A DNA stretch of 64,000 nucleotides from assembly GCF_910591885.1 (NCBI RefSeq), contig NC_063270.1, positions 6,386,001 through 6,450,000 on the forward strand, given 5' to 3'. The notes under the pieces are model-generated. The model was not told where the DNA came from. It saw nothing but the letters and a program-made list of their open reading frames with translations, and searched no databases. The DNA comes from Bombus terrestris. Its lineage: Eukaryota; Arthropoda; Insecta; Hymenoptera; Apidae. The position numbers were made by a program, and so were the translations under genes. Positions 43,984-56,700 of the stretch are shown piece after piece (position 1 is the stretch's first letter; each line of letters begins with the position of its first letter).

Positions 43984-46900
43984 AAGGTTAAATAGTATTA
44001 CTATACAGCGTGAAACGTTATATAGTATTACGTTATAACGTATAACGTTATAGACTATTACGTTATAACGTATAACGTTATATACTATTACGTTATAACG
44101 TATAACGTTATATACTATTACGTTATAACGTATAACTTTATATACTATTACGTTATAACGTGTAACGTTAAATAGTATTACTATACAGCTTGTAACATTA
44201 TATAATATTACTATACAACGTGCAACGTGATATACTATTACGCTATAACGTATAACGTTATAGACTATTACGTTATAACGTATAACGTTATATACTATTA
44301 CGATATAACGTATAACGTTATGTACTATTGCGTTACAACGTATAACGTTATATAGTATTACTATGCAACGTGTAACGTTATATAGTATTACGTTATAACG
44401 TATGACGATATATATTATTACGTTATAACATGCAACGTTATATACTTACACGTTATAACGTATAACGGTATATGCTATTACGTTATAACGTATAACGTTA
44501 TATACCATTACGTTATAACGTCTAACGTTATATACTTTTACGTTATAACGTGTATCGTTATATACTTACACGTTATAACGTATAACGCTATATGGTATTA
44601 CGTTATAACGTATAATGTTATATATTATTACGTTATAACGTATAACGTTATATACTATTACGTTATAACGTATAACGTTAAATAGTATTACGATATAGCT
44701 TGTGACGTTATATAGTATTACTATACAACGTGTAACGTTACATATTTTTACGTTATAAACTATAACGCCATATAGTATTATGATATAACGTATAACGTTA
44801 TATACTATTACGTTATAACGTATAACGTTAAAAAGTATTACTATACAGCGTGTAACGTTATATAGTATTACTATGCAACGTGTAACGTTATATGGTATTA
44901 CGTTATAACGTATAATGTTATATACTATTACGTTGTAACGTATAACGTTATATACTATTACATTATAACGTTTAACGTTATATAGTATTACTATGCAACG
45001 TGCAACGTCATGCAGTATTATGTTATAACGTATGACGATATATACTATTACGTTATAACGTATAACGTTATATACTATTACGTTATAACGTATAACGATA
45101 TATACCATTACGTTATAACGTATAACGTTATATACTATTACGTTATAACGTATAACGTTATATACTATTACGTTATAACGTATAACGTTATATAGTATTA
45201 CTATGCGACGTGTAACGTTATGCAGTGTTATGTTATAACGTATGACGATATATACTATTACGTTATAACGTCTAACGTTATATACTTTTACGTTATAACG
45301 TGTATCGTTGTATACTTACACGTTATAACGTATAACGCTATATGGTATTACGTTATAACGTATAATGTTATATACTATTACGTTGTAACGTATAACGTTA
45401 TATACTATTACATTATAACGTTTAACGTTATATAGTATTACTATGCAACGTGCAACGTCATGCAGTATTATGTTATAACGTATGACGATATATACTATTT
45501 CGTTATAACGTGTAACGTTATATACTTTTACGTTATAACCTATAACGTTATATACTATTACGTTATAACGTATAACGTTATATACTATTACGTTATAACG
45601 TATAACGATATATACCATTACGTAATAACGTATAACGTTATATACTATTACGTTATAACGTATAACGTTATATACTATTACGTTATAACGTATAACGTTA
45701 TATAGTATTACTATGCGACGTGTAACGTTATGCAGTGTTATGTTATAACGTATGACGATATATACTATTACGTTATAACGTGTAACGTTATATACTTTTA
45801 CGTTATAACGTATAATGTTATATACTATTACTTTATAACGTATAACGTTATGTAGTATCACTATACAACGTATAGCGTTATATAGTATTACTATACAACG
45901 GGTAACGTTATATAGTATTACGGTATAACGTATAACGTTATATACTATTAAGTTATAACGTGTAACGTTATATACTTTTACGTTATAACGTATAATGTTA
46001 TATACTATTACGTTATAACGTATAACGTTATGTAGTATTACCATACAACGTATAACGTTATATAGTATTACTATACAACGGGTAACGTTATATAGTATTA
46101 CGCTATAACCTATAACGTCATATACTATTACGTTATAACGTATAACGTTATATGCTATTGCGTTATAACGTATAACGTTATGTAGTATTACTATACAACG
46201 TATAACGTTATATAGTATTACTATACAACGGGTAACGTTATATAGTATTACGGTATAACGTATAACGTTATATACTATTACGTTATAACGTGTAACGTTA
46301 TATAGTATTACGGTATAACATAAAACGTTATATACTATTACGATTTAACGTTCAACGTTATGTACTATTACGATATAACGTATAACGTTATGTAGTATTA
46401 CCATACAACGTATAACGTTATATAGTATTACTATGCAACGTGTAACGTTATGCAGTATTATGTTATAACGTATGACGATATATACTATTACGTTATAACG
46501 TATAACGTTATATACTTTTACGTTATAACCTATAACGTTATATACTATTATGCTATAACGCATAACGTTATGTACTATTACGTTACAACGTATAACGATA
46601 TATAGTGCTGCTATGCAACGTGTAACGTCATATAGTATTATGTTATAACGTATGACGATATATACTATTACGTCATAACGTGCAACGTTACATACTTTTA
46701 CGTTATAACGTGTAACGTTATATACTTACACGTTATAACGTATAACGGTATATGCTATTACGTTATAACGTATAACGTTATATACTATTACGTTATAACG
46801 TATACCGTTATATACTATTACGTTATAACGTATAACATTAAATAGTACTACTATACAGCGTGTAACGTTATATAGTATTACTATACAACGTGTAACGTTA

Positions 46901-47193
46901 TATGGTATTACGTTATAACGTATGAGGTTAAATACTATTACTATACAGCGTGTAACGTTATATAGTATTACGTTATAACGTATAATGTTATATAGTATTA
47001 CGTTATAACGTATAACGTTAAATAGTATTACTATACAGCTTATGACGTTATATGGTATTACGTTATAACGTATAATGTTATATACTATTACGTTATAACG
47101 TATGACGTTATATACAGTTACGTTATAACGTATTACGTTATGTAGTATTACTGTACAACGGGTAACGTTATATAGTATTACGGTATAACGTAT

Positions 47194-47199
47194 AACTAT
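47194..47199. other. 9-bp deletion marker, copy 8 of 8
   Basis: Junction AACTATTAAG. In this copy the upstream pair of CTATACAACG monomers is shortened: CTGTACAACGGGTAACG runs directly into the CGGTATAACG monomer. The block around it has lost one monomer relative to the other seven. Confidence 0.93.
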
Positions 47200-49035
47200 T
47201 AAGTTATAACGTATAAGGTTAAATAGTATTACTATACAGCGTGTAACGTTATATAGTATTACGTTATAACGTATAATTTTATATACTATTACGTTATAAC
47301 GTATAACGATATATACTATTACGTTGTAACGTATAACGCTATAGACTATTACGTTATAACGTATAACGATATATACTATTACGTTGTAACGTATAACGCT
47401 ATAGAATATTACGTTATAACGTATAACGTTATGTACTATTGCGTTACAACGTATAACGTTATATAGTATTACTATGCAACGTGTAACGTTATATAGTATT
47501 ATGTTATAACGTATGACGTTATATACAAGTACGTTATAACGTGTAACGTTATATACTATTACGATATAACGTATAACGTTATGTACTATTACGATATAAC
47601 GTATAACGTTAAATAGTATTACTATACAGCGTGTAACATTATATAGTATTACTATACAACTTTTAACGTTATGTGCTATTTCGTTATAACGTATAACGTT
47701 ATGTAGTATTACTATACAACGTATAACGTTATATAGTATTACGTTATAACGTATAACGTTAAATAGTATTACGATACAGCTTGTGACGTTATATGATATT
47801 ACTATGCAACGTGTAACGTTGTGCAGTATTATGTTATAACGTATGACGATATATACTATTACGTTATAACGTGTAACGATATATACTTTTACGTTATAAC
47901 GTATAACGTTACATACTATTACGTTATAACGTATAACGTTATATACTATTACGTTATAACGTATAACGTTATATACTATTACGTTATAAAGTCTAATGTT
48001 ATATACTCTTACATTATAACCTATAACGTTATATACTATTACGCTATAACGCATAACGTTATGTACTATTACGTTACAACGTATAACGATATATAGTACT
48101 ACTATGCAACGTGTAACGTTATATAGTATTATGTTGTAACGTATGACGATATATACTATTACGTTATATCGTGTAACGTTATATACTTTTACGTTATAAC
48201 GTATAACGTTATATACTATTACCTTATAACGTATAACGTTATATACTATTACGTTATAACGTATAACGATATATACTATTACGTTATAACGTATAACGTT
48301 ATATAGTATTACTATGCGACGTGTAACGTTATGCAGTATTATGTTATAACGTATGACGATATATACTATTACGTTATAACGTGTAACGTTATATACTTTT
48401 ACGTTATAACGTATAATGTTATATACTATTACGTTATAACGTATAACGTTATGAAGTATTACTATACAACGTATAACGTTATATAGTATTACTATACAAC
48501 GGGTAACGTTATATACTATTACGGTATAACGTATAACGTTATATACTATTAAGTTATAACGTATAAGGTTAAATAGTATTACTATACAGCGTGTAACGTT
48601 ATATAGTATTACGTTATAACGTATAATGTTATATACCATTACGTTATAACGTATAACGATATATACTATTACGTTATAACGTATAACGTTATATACTATT
48701 ACGTTTTAACGTATAACGTTATATAGTATTACTATGCGACGTGTAACGTTATGCAGTATTATGTTATAACGTATGACGATATATACTATTACGTTATAAC
48801 GTGCAACGTTACATACTTTTACGTTATAACGTGTAACGTTATATACTTACACGTTATAACGTATAACGTTAAATAGTATTACTATACAGCTTGTGACGTT
48901 ATATGGTATTACGTTATAACGTATAATGTTATATACTATTACGTTATAACGTATGACGTTATATACAGTTACGTTATAAGGTATAATGTTATATACCATT
49001 ACGTTATAACGTATAACGTTATATACTTTTACGTT

Positions 49036-49464
49036 CTAACCTATAACGTTATATACTATTACGTTATAACGTATAACGTTATGCACTATTACGTTATAAC
49101 GTATAACGATATATACTATTACGTTATAACGTATAACGTTATATACTATTACGTTATAACGTATAACGTTATATACTATTACGTTATAACGTATAACGAT
49201 ATATACTATTACGTTATAACGTATAACGTTATATACTATTACGTTATAACGTATAACGTTATATAGTATTACTATGCGACGTGTAACGTTATGCAGTATT
49301 ATGTTATAACGTATAACGATATATACTATTACGCTATAACGTATAACGTTATATAGTATTATGTTATAACGTATAACGTTATATACTATTACGTTATAAA
49401 GTCTAATGTTATATTCTTTTACATTATAACCTATAACGTTATATACTATTACGCTATAACGCAT
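49036..49464. repeat. Shortened relative of the 768-bp HOR segment
   Basis: The right portion (from about 49,290: GCAGTATTATGTTATAACG, CGCTATAACG, AAAGTCTAATGTTATATTC, CGCATAACG) matches the right end of the 768-bp segment. The left part is replaced by near-consensus monomers. It is the last domain II-type block before the change to domain III variants. Confidence 0.7.
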
Positions 49465-49949
49465 AACGTTATGTACTATTACGTTACAACGTATAACGTT
49501 ATATACTTTTACGTTATAACGTGTATCGTTATATACTTACACGTTATAACGTATAACGTTATATACTATTACGTTATAACGTATAACGATATATAGTATT
49601 ACTATGCAACGTGTAACGTTATATATTATTACTATACAGCGGGTAACGATATATAGTATTACGATATAACGTATGACATTATATACAGTTACGTTATAAC
49701 GTATAACGTTATGTAGTATTACTATAAAACGTATAACGTTATATAGTATTACGTTATAACGTATAACGTTAAATAGTATTACTATACAGCGTGTAACGTT
49801 ATATAGTATTACTATACAACGTGTAACGTTATATGGTATTACGTTATAACGTATAATGCTTTATACTATTACGTTATCACGTATAATTCTTTATACTATT
49901 ACGTTATAACGTATAACGTTATATACTATTACGATATAACGTATAACGT

Positions 49950-50895
49950 TATGTACTATTACGATATAACGTATAACGTTAAATAGTATTACCATACAGC
50001 GTGTAACGTTATATAGTATTACTATACAACGTGTAACGTTATATGGTATTACGTGATAAAGTATAATGTTATATACTATTACGTTATAACGGATAACGTT
50101 AAATAGCATTACTATACAGCGTGTAACGTTATATAGTATTACTATACAACGTGTAAAGTTATATGGTATTACGTTATAAAGTATAATGCTCTATACTATT
50201 ACGTTATAACGTATAACGTTATATACTATTACGTTATATCGTATAACGTTATGTAGTATTACTATACAACGTATAACGTTAAATAGTATTACTATACAGC
50301 GTGTAACGTTATACAGTATTACTATACAACGTGTAACGTTATATGGTATTACGTTATAACGTATAATGCTTTATACTATTACGTTATCACGTATAATGCT
50401 TTATACTATTACGTTATAACGTATAACGTTATATACTATTACGATATAACGTATAACGTTATGTACTATTACGATATATCGTATAACGTTAAATAGTATT
50501 ACTATACAGCGTGTAACGTTATATAGTATTACTATACAACGTGTAACGTTATATGGTATGACGTTATAACGTAGAATGTCATATACTATTACGTTATAAC
50601 GGATAACGTTAAATAGCATTACTATACAGCGTGTAACGTTATATAGTATTACTATGCAACGTGTAACGTTATGCAGAACTACGTTATAACGTATGACGTT
50701 ATATACAGTTACGTTATAACGTATGACGTTATATACTATTACGTTATAACGTATAACGTTATGTAGTATTACTATACAACGTATAACGTTATATAGTATT
50801 ACTATGCAACGTGTAACGTTATGCAGTACTACGTTATAACGTATGACGTTATATACAGTTACGTTATAACGTATGACGTTATATAGTATTACGTT
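49950..50895. repeat. HOR segment in domain III, copy 1 (repeated at 51,585-52,530)
   Basis: Variant order from about 49,950, including ATTACCATACAGCG at 49,989, matches that from about 51,585 at an offset of 1,635 bases. That offset is 55 monomers minus the 15-base deletion at 50,895. The copies differ at scattered positions, such as GTATACAGTATTACT near 50,310 and ATGCCCTATAC near 51,821. Confidence 0.75.
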
Positions 50896-50898
50896 ATA
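50893..50898. other. Register shift, -15 bases (exactly half a monomer)
   Basis: The sequence reads TAGTATTACGTTATATAGTA, where the normal order has a further 15 bases (ATAACGTATAACGTT) between the two ACGTT motifs. The deletion joins equivalent points in the two halves of the monomer, as predicted if the 30-mer is a 15+15 dimer. Confidence 0.92.
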
Positions 50899-51584
50899 TA
50901 GTAATACGTTATAACGTATAACGTTATATAGTATTACTATGCAACGTGTAACGTTATGCAGTATTACGTTATAACGTATGACGTTATATACAGTTACGTT
51001 ATAACGTATGACGTTATATACTATTACGTTATGACGTATAACGTTAAATAGTATTACTATACAGCGTGTAACGTTATATAGTATTACTATACAACGTGTA
51101 ACGTTATATGGTATTACGTTATAACGTATAATGTTATATACTATTACGTTATAACGGATAACGTTAAATAGCATTACTATACAGCGTGAAACGTTATATA
51201 GTATTACTATACAACGTGTAATGTTATATGGTATTACGTTATAAATTATAATGCTCTATACTATTACATTATAACGTATAACGTTATATGCTATTACGAT
51301 ATAACGTATAACGTTATGTAGTATTACTATACAACGTATAACGTTATATGGTATTACGTTATAACGTATAATGTTATATACTATTACGTTACAACGTATA
51401 ACGTTATATACTATTACGTTATAACGTATAACGATATATAGTATTACTATGCAACGTGTAACGTTATATATTATTACTATACAGCGGGTAACGATATATA
51501 GTATTACGATATAACGTATGACTTTATATACAGTTACGTTATAACGTATAACGTTATGTGGTATTACTATAAAACGTATAACGT

Positions 51585-52580
51585 TATGTACTATTACGAT
51601 ATAACTTATAACGTTAAATAGTATTACCATACAGCGTGTAACGTTATATAGTATTACTATACAACCTGTAACGTTATATGGTATTACGTGATAACGTATA
51701 ATGTTATATACTATTACGTTATAACGGATAACGTTAAATAGCATTACTATACAGCGTGTAACGTTATATAGTATTACTATACAACGTGTAAAGTTATATG
51801 GTATTACGTTATAAAGTATAATGCCCTATACTATTACGTTATAACGTATAACGTTATATACTATTACGTTATAACGTATAACGTTATGTAGTATTACTAT
51901 ACAACGTATAACGTTAAATAGTATTACTATACAGCGTGTAACGTTATATAGTATTACTATACAACGTGTAACGTTATATGGTATTACGTTATAACATATA
52001 ATGCTTTATACTATTACGTTATCACGTATAATGCTTTATACTATTACGTTATAACGTATAACGTTATATACTATTACGATATAACGTATAACGTTATGTA
52101 CTATTACGATATATCGTATAACGTTAAATAGTATTACTATACAGCGTGTAACGTTATATTGTATTACTATACAACGTGTAACGTTATATGGTATGACGTT
52201 ATAACGTAGAATGTCATATACTATTACGTTATAACGGATAACGTTAAATAGCATTACTATACAGCGTGTAACGTTATATACTATTACTATGCAACGTGTA
52301 ACGTTATGCAGTACTACGTTATAACGTATGACGTTATATACAGTTACGTTATAACGTATGACGTTATATACTATTACGTTATAACGTATAACGTTATGTA
52401 GTATTACTATACAACGTATAACGTTATATAGTATTACTATGCAACGTGTAACGTTATGCAGTACTACGTTATAACGTATGACGTTATATACAGTTACGTT
52501 ATAACGTATGACGTTATATAGTATTACGTTATAACGTATAACGTTATATAGTATTACTATGCAACGTGTAACGTTATATA
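51585..52580. repeat. HOR segment in domain III, copy 2
   Basis: Partner of 49,950-50,895. After the position equivalent to the 15-base deletion the match resumes with an offset of 1,620 for about 50 bases, then ends near 52,580 just before the change to domain IV. Confidence 0.73.
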
Positions 52581-53593
52581 GTATTATGTTATAACGTATG
52601 ACGTTATATACTAGTACGTTATAACGTATAACGTTATATACTATTACGAATTAACGTACAACGTTATTTACTATTACGATATAACGTATAACGTTATATA
52701 ATATTGCCATTTAACGTATAACCTTATATACTATTACGTTATAACGTAAAACGTTATATACTATTACGATATAACGTATAACGTTATATAGTATTACGTT
52801 ATGACGTCTAACGTTATATAGCAATACCTTATAACGTATATCGTTATATACTATTTCGTTAAAACGTGTAACGTTATACAATATTACGATATAACGTATA
52901 ACGTTGTATACTATTACGATTTAACGTATAACGCTATATACAATTACGTTATAACGTATAACGTTATATACAATTACTTTATAACGTATAACGTTATATA
53001 ATATTACGTTATAACGTATAACGTTATATACTATTACGTTATAACGTCTAACGTTATATACTATTACGTTATAACGTATAACGTTATATACTGTTACGAT
53101 TTAACGTATAACGCTATATACAATTACGTTATAACGTATAACGCTGTATACTATTACGTTATAACGTATAACGTTATATACTACTACGTTACAACGTATA
53201 ACGTTATATACTATTACGATATAACGTATAACGTTATATAGTATTAAGTTATGACGTCTAACGTTATATAGAATTACGTTATAACGTACAACGTTATATA
53301 CTATTACGTTATAACGTACAACGTTATATACTATTACGTTAAAACGTGTAACGTTATATACTATTACGTTATAACGTATAACGTTATATAGTATTAAGTT
53401 ATGACGTCTAACGTTATATAGAATTACGTTATAACGTAGAACGTTATATACTACTACGCTATAACGTATAACGTTATATACTACTACGTTACAACGTATA
53501 ACGTTATATACTATTACGATATAACGTATAACGTTATATAGTATTAAGTTATGACGTCTAACGTTATATAGAATTACGTTATAACGTACAACG

Positions 53594-53597
53594 TTAA
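53594..53597. other. Register shift, -1 base
   Basis: Reads ACAACGTTAATACTATTACG where relatives read ACAACGTTATATACTATTACG, so one T is lost. Confidence 0.88.
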
Positions 53598-55274
53598 TAC
53601 TATTACGTTATAACGTACAACGTTATATACTATTACGTTAAAACGTGTAACGTTATATACTATTACGTTATAACGTAAAACGTTATATACTATTACGATA
53701 TAACGTACAACGTTATAGAGTATTACGTTATATCGCATAACGTTATATACTACTACGATATAACGTATAACATTATATACTATTACGTTATAACGTATAA
53801 CGTTATATACTATTACGATTTAACGTATAACGCTATATACAATTACGTTATAACGTATAACGTTATATAATATTACGTTATAACGTATAACGTTATATAG
53901 CATTACTTTATAACGTATAACGTTATATACTATTACGATTTAACGTATACCGCTATATACAATTACGTTATAACGTATAACGTTATATACTAGTACGATA
54001 TAATGTATAACATTATATACTATTACGTTATAACGTATAACGTTATATACTATTACGATATAACGTATAACGTTATATAGTATTAAGTTATGACGTCTAA
54101 CGTTATATAGAATTACGTTATAACGTATAACGTTATATAGTAATACGTTATGACGTATAACGTTATATACTACTACGTTACAACGTATAACGTTATATAC
54201 TATTACGATATAACGTATAACGTTATATAGTATTAAGTTATGACGTCTAACGTTATATAGAATTACGTTATAACGTACAACGTTATATACTATTACGTTA
54301 TAACGTACAACGTTATATACTATTACGTTAAAACGTGTAACGTTATATACTATTACGTTATAACGTAAAACGTTATATACTATTACGTTATAACGTATAA
54401 CGTTATAGAGTATTACGTCATATCGCATAACGTTATATACTACTACGATATAACGTATAACATTATATACTATTACGATATAACGTATAACGTTATATAG
54501 TATTAAGTTATGACGTCTAACGTTATATAGCATTACGTTATAACGTACAACGTTATATACTATTACGTTATAACGTATAACGTTATAGAGTATTACGTTA
54601 TATCGCATAACGTTATATACTACTACGATATAACGTATAACATTATATACTATTACGATATAACGTATAACGTTATATAGTATTAAGTTATGACGTCTAA
54701 CGTTATATAGCATTACGTTATAACGTACAACGTTATATACTATTACGTTAAAACGTGTAACTTTATATACTATTACGTTATAACGTATAACGGTATATCC
54801 TATTACGATATAACGTATAACGTTATAGAGAATTACGTTATATCGCATAACGTTATATACTACTACGATATAACGTATAACATTATATACTATTACGTTA
54901 TAACGTATAACGATATATACTATTACGTTACAACGTATAACGTTATATACTATTACGATATAACGTATAACGTTATATAGTATTTTGTTATGACGTCTAG
55001 CGTTATATAGAATTACGTTATAACGTACAACGTTATATACTATTACGTTATAACGTATAACGTTATATACTATTACGTTATAACGTGTAACGTTATATAC
55101 TATTACGTTATAACGTATAACGTTATATACTATTACGATATAACGTATAACGTTATATAGTATTTTTTTATGACGTCTAGCGTTATATAGAATTACGTTA
55201 TAACGTACAACGTTATATACTATTACGTTATAACGTATAACGTTATATACTATTACGTTATAACGTATAACGTT

Positions 55275-55690
55275 ATGTACTATTACGATATATCGTATAA
55301 CGTTAAATAGTATTACTATACAGCGTGTAACGTTATATAGTATTACTATACAACGTGAAACGTTATATGGTATTACGTTATAACGGATAACGTTAAATAG
55401 CATTACTATACAGCGTGTAACGTTATATAGTATTACTATGCAACGTGTAACGTTATGCAGTACTACGTTATAACGTATGACGTTATATACAGTTACGTTA
55501 TAGCGTATGACGTTATATAGTATGACGTTATAACGTATAACGGTTATACAGTATTACTATGCAACGTGTAACGTTATACAGTATTATGTCATAATGTATG
55601 ACGTTATATACTAGTACGCTATAACGTGTAACGTTAAATACTTTTACGTTATAACGTATAACGTTACATACTATTACGAATTAACGTACA
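55275..55690. repeat. Island of domain III/V variants inside domain IV
   Basis: About 14 monomers carry ATATATCGTATAACGTTAAA, CTATACAGCGTGTAACG, TATGCAACGTGTAACG and TATGCAGTACTACG, which are domain III/V variants. Domain I/IV variants lie on both sides. Similar strings occur at 50,460-50,900 and 63,620-64,000. This could be a small transposed or gene-converted patch, or the remains of an interleaved array. Confidence 0.75.
55541..55544. other. Register shift, +1 base
   Basis: Reads GTATAACGGTTATACAGTAT where relatives read GTATAACGTTATA, so one extra G is present. It lies inside the domain III-like island. Confidence 0.88.
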
Positions 55691-55749
55691 ACGTTATATA
55701 CTGTTACGATTTAACGTATAACGCTATATACAATTACGTTATAACGTAT

Positions 55750-56040
55750 AACGTTATATACTATTACGATATAACGTATAACGTTATATTGTATTAAGTT
55801 ATGACGTCTAACGTTATATAGCATTACGTTATAACGTACAACGTTATATACTATTACGTTATAACGTACAACGTTATATACTATTACGTTAAAACGTGTA
55901 ACTTTATATACTATTACGTTATAACGTATAACGTTATATACTATTACGATATAACGTATAACGTTATATACTATTACGATATAACGTATAACGTTATATT
56001 GTATTAAGTTATGACGTCTAACGTTATATAGCATTACGTT
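55750..56040. repeat. Local duplication, 210-bp offset
   Basis: The uncommon TTATATTGTATTAAGTTATG occurs near 55,787 and again 210 bases later near 55,997 (seven monomers). Both are followed by ACGTCTAACGTTATATAGCA. Confidence 0.7.
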
Positions 56041-56159
56041 ATAACGTATAACGTTATATACTATTACGATTTAACGTATAACGCTATATACTATTACGTT
56101 AAAACGTGTAACGTTATATACTATTACGTTATAACGTATAACGTTATATATTATTACGA

Positions 56160-56700
56160 TTTAACGTATAACGCTATATACTATTACGTTAAAACGTGTA
56201 ACGTTATATCCTATTACGTTATAACGTATAACATTATATACAATTACGATTTAACGTATAACGCTATATACAATTACGTTATAACGTATAACGTTATATA
56301 CTATTACGATATAACGTATAACGTTATGTAGTATTAAGTTATGACGTCTAACGTTATATAGCATTACGTTATAACGTACAACGTTATATACTATTACGTT
56401 AAAACGTGTAACGTTATATACTATTACGTTATAACGTATAACGCTATATACTATTACGTTAAAACGTGTAACGTTATATACTATTACGTTATAACGTATA
56501 ACGTTATATACTATTACGATTTAACGTATAACGCTATATACTATTACGTTAAAACGTGTAACGTTATATCCTATTACGTTATAACGTATAACATTATATA
56601 CAATTACGATTTAACGTATAACGCTATATACAATTACGTTATAACGTATAACGTTATATACTATTACGATATAACGTATAACGTTATATAGTATTAAGTT
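56160..56700. repeat. Local duplication, 360-bp offset (12 monomers)
   Basis: The 120 bases from 56,161 are identical to those from 56,521, including the rare TTATATCCTATTACG and ATAACATTATATACAATTACG variants. The match continues with one substitution (TTATGTAG against TTATATAG) for about 60 more bases. Confidence 0.82.

Larger units (their letters stand above)
42127..45377. repeat. 3.25-kb HOR block P, copy 2
   Basis: Repeat of 35,125-38,375 at an offset of 7,002 bases. A difference seen is ATAACGTATAAGG near 43,980 against ATAACGCATAAGG in copy 1, and CGCTATAACG near 44,241 against CGTTATAACG. The right limit is where TATACTATTACGTTGTAACG replaces TATATTATTACGTTATAACG. Confidence 0.82.
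1510..49580. repeat. Satellite domain II, higher-order-repeat region
   Basis: About 48 kb in which variant monomers follow a repeated order. A frequent cassette is a TAGTATTACTATGC monomer, then a TTATGCAGTATTATG monomer, then one with GTATGACGATATATAC, then one with GTGTAACG, then TACTTTTACG. Longer strings of variants recur as blocks of 0.5 to 5.6 kb (listed separately). Copies in the centre (about 16-45 kb) are nearly identical, whereas 1.5-10 kb is more divergent. That is the pattern expected when a core is repeatedly amplified and its flank ages. No gene or transposon interrupts it. Confidence 0.9.
49580..52610. repeat. Satellite domain III (ATGCTTTATAC / ACAGCGGGTAACGAT variants)
   Basis: The variants change to a set marked by ACAGCGGGTAACGATATATA (from about 49,637), ATAATGCTTTATACTATTACG with TTATCACGTATAATGC (from about 49,855), GTAGTATTACTATAAAACG and GCAGTACTACGTTATAACG. 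The same set makes up 57.7-64 kb. No genes are present, only satellite. Confidence 0.8.

Noticed and set aside
46726..48639. Long open frame on the minus strand (637 codons) and similar ones at 10,880-12,343, 53,940-55,403, 3,479-4,738 and 15,152-16,405
   Set aside because: They are stop-free runs of the 10-codon satellite unit. They share only repeated Tyr-Asn-Val-Ile-type peptides, begin and end at random monomer variants, cross HOR joints and have no recognisable domain. The complementary strand is also open over many of the same stretches.
49855..50420. Transposon or unique insertion at the domain II/III change, where variants such as ATGCTTTATAC appear
   Set aside because: The 30-bp register continues without a break across the change, so these are diverged monomers, not inserted sequence.
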